Shown: piece after piece, positions 5,809-8,660 of the stretch
Position numbering within the stretch: the stretch's first letter is position 1
Layout of the letters: each line of letters begins with the position of its first letter
Origin: an uncultured Clostridia bacterium
GTDB lineage: Bacteria; Bacillota; Clostridia; TANB77; CAG-508
DNA: 8,660 bases
Reading direction: 5' to 3'
Assembly (NCBI GenBank): GCA_947626205.1
Contig: CANQRO010000060.1
Location: 1 to 8,660 of the forward strand
Position numbers and translations under genes: made by a program
Notes under the pieces: generated by a model
Told to the model about the DNA's origin: nothing
The model's input: only the letters and a program-made list of their open reading frames with translations
The model's database searches: none

Positions 5809-6466
5809 TTGCAGTTATAATTTTTGCATTTTGGAAAAACTCAATTAATTTAAACTTAAATTTAATTCCACTATTATCATTATCAGAAATTAAACTAAAT
5901 TCTTCATCTGATAAATTCTCTTTCATAGTTTCCTTAGAATCATCTGGTACAATACCCGAACTTACATCAACAAAGCATAAAGGCGGAAACATTACACACC
6001 ACCAATTTTGCCCTTTAGCTTCACCAATCTTTATTCTTAAGGCATCATAATATCCGCTTGGAAGACTAATATCACCATACGTTTTTGTAGGAAAACTAAA
6101 ATTTCCAATTTCAATTGTTACATTATAATTATAACCATTTTCTTTAATAGTATCTTTAGCAATCTGCAAAAAATCATTTTGATGCTCATCTGCAATTTTA
6201 ATTGCCTCTTCTTTATTTTTAGCATCTTTACAAATTGTATTCATATATGATATCACATTATCACGAACTTTTAATTTTAAAGTTTGATCTTCATAAGAAT
6301 CGCTATTAGCAATTACATGAAGACGGAAAACGCTTTCCGAAATATCTTTAGATACTGCATTAACATAAGAAAAAGCACTAATACATATATATATAAATAA
6401 TAAAAGTAGTAATAAAATGGAATATTTTACATTCTTACTACATATAATATTAAATAGAATTTTCAT
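5801..6466 (-). CDS. spoIIR: SpoIIR, stage II sporulation signalling protein
   Basis: In endospore formers SpoIIR is made in the forespore and secreted into the intermembrane space, where it triggers SpoIIGA to process pro-sigma-E in the mother cell. This 221-residue protein has a hydrophobic N-terminal segment (about 15-36) suited to export. Family blocks follow: FRLHVIANSDS (47-57) with DQTLKLKVRD, then NFSFPTKTYGDISLPSGYYDA (122-142) and the signature KGQNWWCVMFPPLCF (151-165) with two cysteines. The ATG at 6466 has GGAGG seven bases upstream. In Bacillus the gene is sigma-F dependent. A GTATA and a GG-rich element lie upstream on minus, but their spacing does not fit well. It precedes murA by 188 bases and probably forms a separate transcript. 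It is the main evidence for a sporulating lineage. Confidence 0.96.
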   Translation of the reverse strand: MKILFNIICSKNVKYSILLLLLLFIYICISAFSYVNAVSKDISESVFRLHVIANSDSYEDQTLKLKVRDNVISYMNTICKDAKNKEEAIKIADEHQNDFLQIAKDTIKENGYNYNVTIEIGNFSFPTKTYGDISLPSGYYDALRIKIGEAKGQNWWCVMFPPLCFVDVSSGIVPDDSKETMKENLSDEEFSLISDNDNSGIKFKFKLIEFFQNAKIITAKQ

Positions 6467-6579
6467 AATAAAACCTCCATATAAAAAATTATATTAAACT
6501 GTAAAAAAATCTCTTTAAAAAAAGTATTAACCAAAATAAAAAAAATATACATATACATGAAAAAAAAATAACAAATAAT

Positions 6580-6586
6580 TGTCGAA
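6580..6586 (+). promoter_or_regulatory. Spo0A-box-like site
   Basis: TGTCGAA matches the Spo0A recognition core TGNCGAA, in the favourable context ATTGTCGAAAAAGG. It lies 40 bases upstream of the -35 of the plus-strand orphan gene and 114 bases upstream of spoIIR. A seven-base match can be chance, though CG is rare in this spacer. Confidence 0.4.
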
Positions 6587-6625
6587 AAAGGAAAGAAAAA
6601 AATTTGTATTTATTATGAAACATTA

Positions 6626-6654
6626 TTGACATATTTTTGTAATAATGGTAAAAT
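6626..6654 (+). promoter_or_regulatory. Promoter of the 172-residue orphan gene
   Basis: A perfect TTGACA (6626-6631), 17-base spacer and TAAAAT (6649-6654), with TGG before the -10 making it extended. The predicted start is around 6660, leaving an untranslated leader of about 78 bases before the ATG at 6738. Confidence 0.82.
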
Positions 6655-6661
6655 TTACCAT
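6645..6661. promoter_or_regulatory. 17-bp dyad over the -10 of the orphan gene
   Basis: ATGGTAAAATTTACCAT has perfect eight-base arms around a central A. It covers the whole -10 hexamer and reaches the predicted start point, the classic place for a repressor operator. The cognate regulator is not in this window. Confidence 0.6.
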
Positions 6662-6737
6662 GAACACGAAAGAAAAATCTGCATTATTATTAATGTTAGA
6701 GAACTAAAGTACATATATAAAAAGGTAGGGAAAGCAA

Positions 6738-7256
6738 ATGAATAAGCAAGAAAACACTATAGAAAAAGTGTGTAGTTTTTATATAAACGAATGGCATCTA
6801 ACAACAATGATACTACCGTACATAAATAAAGAACTTAATAATAAAACGCAAATAATAACAATTTTGCAAAATGGAATTAAAGAAAATATAGAAGAAATAT
6901 TAAAAAGAATGAATTTAAAAGAAAATGATACAAAACAAATTTTAAATGTAAATTGGACAAGCACTGAAGTTATAAAATATACGAACTTACAAGAACAAAT
7001 ACTAAATACTAAGAATAAAAAAATTATTATATTAGTTAATGGCAAAAGGGAATATATAGAAAATGCAAATAAAAATATTAATAAAATTTTAAGAAATAAT
7101 AAAAATAAAACCAAAATATCTATTATTAATTGTTTCGAAATAACAGAATTTGATAATATAAGTGAAATTACTAAAAAACATGAATACATATTAAATACAT
7201 CTGGTATTCAAAGAATATCAGACGTATTTGAAAAAGAAGAACCACAAGAAGCATAG
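6738..7256 (+). CDS. Hypothetical protein, 172 residues, lysine/asparagine-rich
   Basis: I cannot assign a family with confidence. There is no signal peptide, membrane segment, Walker motif or metal-binding cluster. The order of predicted elements is strand VCSFYI (11-16), helix EWHLTTMILPYINKEL (18-33), strand TQIITIL (37-43), helix KENIEEILKRMN (48-59), strand KIIILVNG (95-102), a long basic helix YIENANKNINKILRN (106-120), strand KISIINCFEI (126-135), then ILNTSG (151-156) and an acidic tail. This suggests a small cytoplasmic alpha/beta protein. The antisense frame is hydrophobic but lacks signals. The coding strand is supported by its strong promoter. The ATG at 6738 has a loose AGGTAGGG site upstream. 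No clear terminator follows, so some readthrough into the pyrophosphorylase gene is possible, although that gene has its own promoter 54 bases after the stop. Confidence 0.8.
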   Translation: MNKQENTIEKVCSFYINEWHLTTMILPYINKELNNKTQIITILQNGIKENIEEILKRMNLKENDTKQILNVNWTSTEVIKYTNLQEQILNTKNKKIIILVNGKREYIENANKNINKILRNNKNKTKISIINCFEITEFDNISEITKKHEYILNTSGIQRISDVFEKEEPQEA

Positions 7257-7266
7257 AAGAAGCATA
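7246..7266 (+). repeat. Short tandem duplication across the orphan stop codon
   Basis: AAGAAGCATA occurs at 7246-7255 and 7257-7266, separated by one G. The first copy carries the last codons and part of the TAG stop. The unit of 11 bases is out of phase, but either copy leads to an immediate stop, so the protein end is unaffected. Confidence 0.7.
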
Positions 7267-7309
7267 AAATAAGCCTTAGAGAGTTTTTAATTAGTATATA
7301 AACATTCTA

Positions 7310-7336
7310 TTGACGAAATTTAAAATATGGTATAAT
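7310..7336 (+). promoter_or_regulatory. Promoter of the UDP-sugar pyrophosphorylase gene
   Basis: TTGACG (7310-7315) and a perfect extended -10 TGGTATAAT (hexamer 7331-7336). The spacing is 15 bases, short for this class; using TAATAT at 7333-7338 instead would make it 17. It precedes the start codon by 35 bases. Confidence 0.65.
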
Positions 7337-7371
7337 ATTAAGTTACTTTTTAAACAAAAGGAAGTATAGAT

Positions 7372-8619
7372 ATGGATGAAAAATTAGATAAAGTAAGAAA
7401 TATATTAAAAAAATATAATCAAGAACATTTGCTAATTTGGTATAATAAATTAATTGAGCAAAAAAGGGAAGAGTTATGCGATCAAATTTTGAATATTAAT
7501 TTTGAATACATGCAACAATTATTTAATCAAATAAAGCAAAAGAAAGAATTCAAAGGTTGTGAAATAAAACCATTACCTTATATAGATAAACAAAAAATAT
7601 CTAAGGAAGAAAGAGAAAAACTTGAGAAAATAGGTATAGAAAAAATTAAACAAGGTAAATATGCTGTTGTAACAATGGCAGGTGGACAAGGTACTAGACT
7701 AGGACATAATGGGCCAAAAGGAACATTCGAATTAAATGTTGGTGAAAAAACACCAATATTTACATTGCTTGCAAAAACTATACGCGAAGCTGAAGAAAAG
7801 TATGATGCAACTATACCATGGTATATTATGACTAGTAGAGAAAATAATCGTTCAACAGTTGGATTTTTCATTAGACATAATTATTTTGGAAAAGGAGAGG
7901 AAAACGTTAAATTCTTCATTCAAAACGAATTACCAATGGTAGATACAAATGGTAAAATTTTAGTAGATGAAGAAGGTATGGTAAAGCAAGCAGCTGATGG
8001 ACATGGTGGTATATTTGAAGCAATGCGAAAAAACGGTATTATAGACGACATGAAATCAAGAGGTATTGAATGGATATTTATTGCCGGAGTAGATAATGTA
8101 CTTGCAAAAATGGTAGATCCACTGTTAGTAGGATTAACAATTAGTAACAATCATTTAGCAGCTGGAAAATCCGTTGTAAAAAGAAATCCAAAAGAAAAAG
8201 TGGGAATATTTTGTAGAAAAGATAATAGACCAAGCGTTATTGAATATACAGAGATTACTCCAGATATGGCAGAAAAGAAAAATGAAAATGGTGAATTATT
8301 ATTTGGAGAATCACATATATTGTGTAATCTATTTAATATAAAAGCAATTGAACAAATAGCAGTAAAGAATTTGCCATACCATAGTGCTTTTAAAAAGGCA
8401 AAATATATTGATGAGCATGGAGTTATAGTAGTACCAGAAGAGCCAAATGCATATAAATTTGAAGCATTTTTGTTTGATGCATTTGAAATGTTAGAAGATA
8501 TGACAATTATGAGAGTAAAAAGAGAAGAAGAATTTGCACCTGTTAAAAATGCAGAGGGAGAAGATAGCCCAGAAACAGCAGAGAAACTATATATAGAATA
8601 TATGAAAAATAGAAAATAA
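7372..8619 (+). CDS. UDPGP-type UDP-sugar pyrophosphorylase (UAP/AGX-like)
   Basis: A 415-residue nucleotidyltransferase of the UDPGP type 1 family, close to eukaryotic UDP-GlcNAc/UDP-GalNAc pyrophosphorylases rather than to bacterial GalU or GlmU. The family joins UTP and a sugar 1-phosphate to give a UDP-sugar and pyrophosphate. Motifs in order: a helical N-terminal region (1-95), the nucleotide-binding loop MAGGQGTRLGHNGPKG (102-117), the uridine/sugar loop ADGHGGIFEAM (208-218), VDNVLAKMVDP (240-250) with a metal-site aspartate, VGIFC (277-281), VIEYTEI (289-295), FGESHILCNLFNI (311-323), FEAFLFDAF (363-371) and VKREEEFAPVKN (382-393). Exact sugar specificity cannot be fixed. UDP-GlcNAc is the substrate of MurA encoded nearby, so a cell-envelope role is reasonable. 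AAGGAAG stands seven bases before the ATG. A terminator hairpin follows. Confidence 0.93.
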   Translation: MDEKLDKVRNILKKYNQEHLLIWYNKLIEQKREELCDQILNINFEYMQQLFNQIKQKKEFKGCEIKPLPYIDKQKISKEEREKLEKIGIEKIKQGKYAVVTMAGGQGTRLGHNGPKGTFELNVGEKTPIFTLLAKTIREAEEKYDATIPWYIMTSRENNRSTVGFFIRHNYFGKGEENVKFFIQNELPMVDTNGKILVDEEGMVKQAADGHGGIFEAMRKNGIIDDMKSRGIEWIFIAGVDNVLAKMVDPLLVGLTISNNHLAAGKSVVKRNPKEKVGIFCRKDNRPSVIEYTEITPDMAEKKNENGELLFGESHILCNLFNIKAIEQIAVKNLPYHSAFKKAKYIDEHGVIVVPEEPNAYKFEAFLFDAFEMLEDMTIMRVKREEEFAPVKNAEGEDSPETAEKLYIEYMKNRK

Positions 8620-8627
8620 TTAATAAG

Positions 8628-8660
8628 AACCAAATGTAAATAAACCTTTGACATTTGGTT
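8628..8660 (+). terminator. Terminator hairpin after the pyrophosphorylase gene (cut by the window edge)
   Basis: AACCAAATGT (8628-8637) and ACATTTGGTT (8651-8660) form a ten-base-pair stem around a 13-base loop, starting nine bases after the stop codon. The expected T run would lie just beyond the window. Confidence 0.75.

Noticed and set aside
6531..6556. A possible sigma-F promoter for spoIIR: GTATA elements followed by GGTTAATAC on minus.
   Set aside because: The two GTATA copies are 13 and 19 bases from the GG, not about 15, and the -10 part matches poorly. Sigma-F control remains expected from family knowledge but is not shown by the sequence.
6779..7189. A 136-codon, very hydrophobic minus-strand frame that could look like a membrane protein.
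   Set aside because: It is antisense to the orphan gene, where AAA/AAT-rich codons read backwards give Phe, Leu and Ile. It lacks its own promoter and ribosome binding site.
7267..7300. A possible terminator after the orphan gene, suggested by GAGAGTTTTT.
   Set aside because: No stable stem precedes the T run, so it does not qualify as an intrinsic terminator.
7578..8654. Several minus-strand frames of 76-167 codons opposite the pyrophosphorylase gene.
   Set aside because: All are antisense to a gene with clear family motifs and lack initiation signals.

Overview
The window is strongly A+T-rich and looks like a chromosomal housekeeping segment of a low-G+C, endospore-forming Firmicute, probably a Clostridia-type lineage. 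The evidence for this is a clear SpoIIR protein, consensus sigma-A-like promoters (TTGACA / TATAAT), strong AGGAGG ribosome binding sites, A/T-ending codons, and WalJ beside RlmH, a pairing common in Firmicutes. No phage, transposon, CRISPR array or defence cassette is visible.

Layout. Positions 1-283 hold two divergent tRNA genes, tRNA-Pro(UGG) on minus and tRNA-Arg(ACG) on plus, each with its own promoter; tRNA-Arg ends at a hairpin terminator. On the minus strand follow a DUF1893/TM1506-like gene (370-777) with its own promoter, and a 44-codon gene (980-1114) with an excellent ribosome binding site and a strong terminator. Next is an FAD-dependent oxidoreductase fused to a Rieske domain (1269-2777). 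A terminator at 2878-2907 separates it from the minus-strand group read spoIIR (5801-6466), murA (4314-5612), walJ (3444-4265), rlmH (2952-3434). MurA has its own promoter and starts at TTG. WalJ and RlmH are coupled, since the walJ stop codon lies inside the rlmH Shine-Dalgarno. A 271-bp divergent spacer separates spoIIR from two plus-strand genes: an unrecognised 172-residue protein (6738-7256) and a eukaryote-like UDP-sugar pyrophosphorylase (7372-8619) followed by a terminator hairpin cut by the window edge.

How the genes fit together. The pyrophosphorylase family makes UDP-HexNAc or UDP-hexose. MurA spends UDP-GlcNAc in the first committed step of peptidoglycan synthesis. WalJ is associated with cell-wall homeostasis, and SpoIIR links forespore gene expression to the mother cell. 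The segment therefore leans toward cell-envelope and sporulation functions, with tRNA and rRNA modification genes alongside.

The less ordinary signals are regulatory or small: the 44-residue gene; the 172-residue orphan, whose promoter -10 is covered by a perfect 17-bp dyad and which has a Spo0A-box-like site upstream; a 13-bp-arm inverted repeat sitting on the predicted murA transcription start; and dyads in the DUF1893 and oxidoreductase promoter regions. I do not see a multi-gene new system. The best leads are the orphan gene with its control region and the 44-residue gene.
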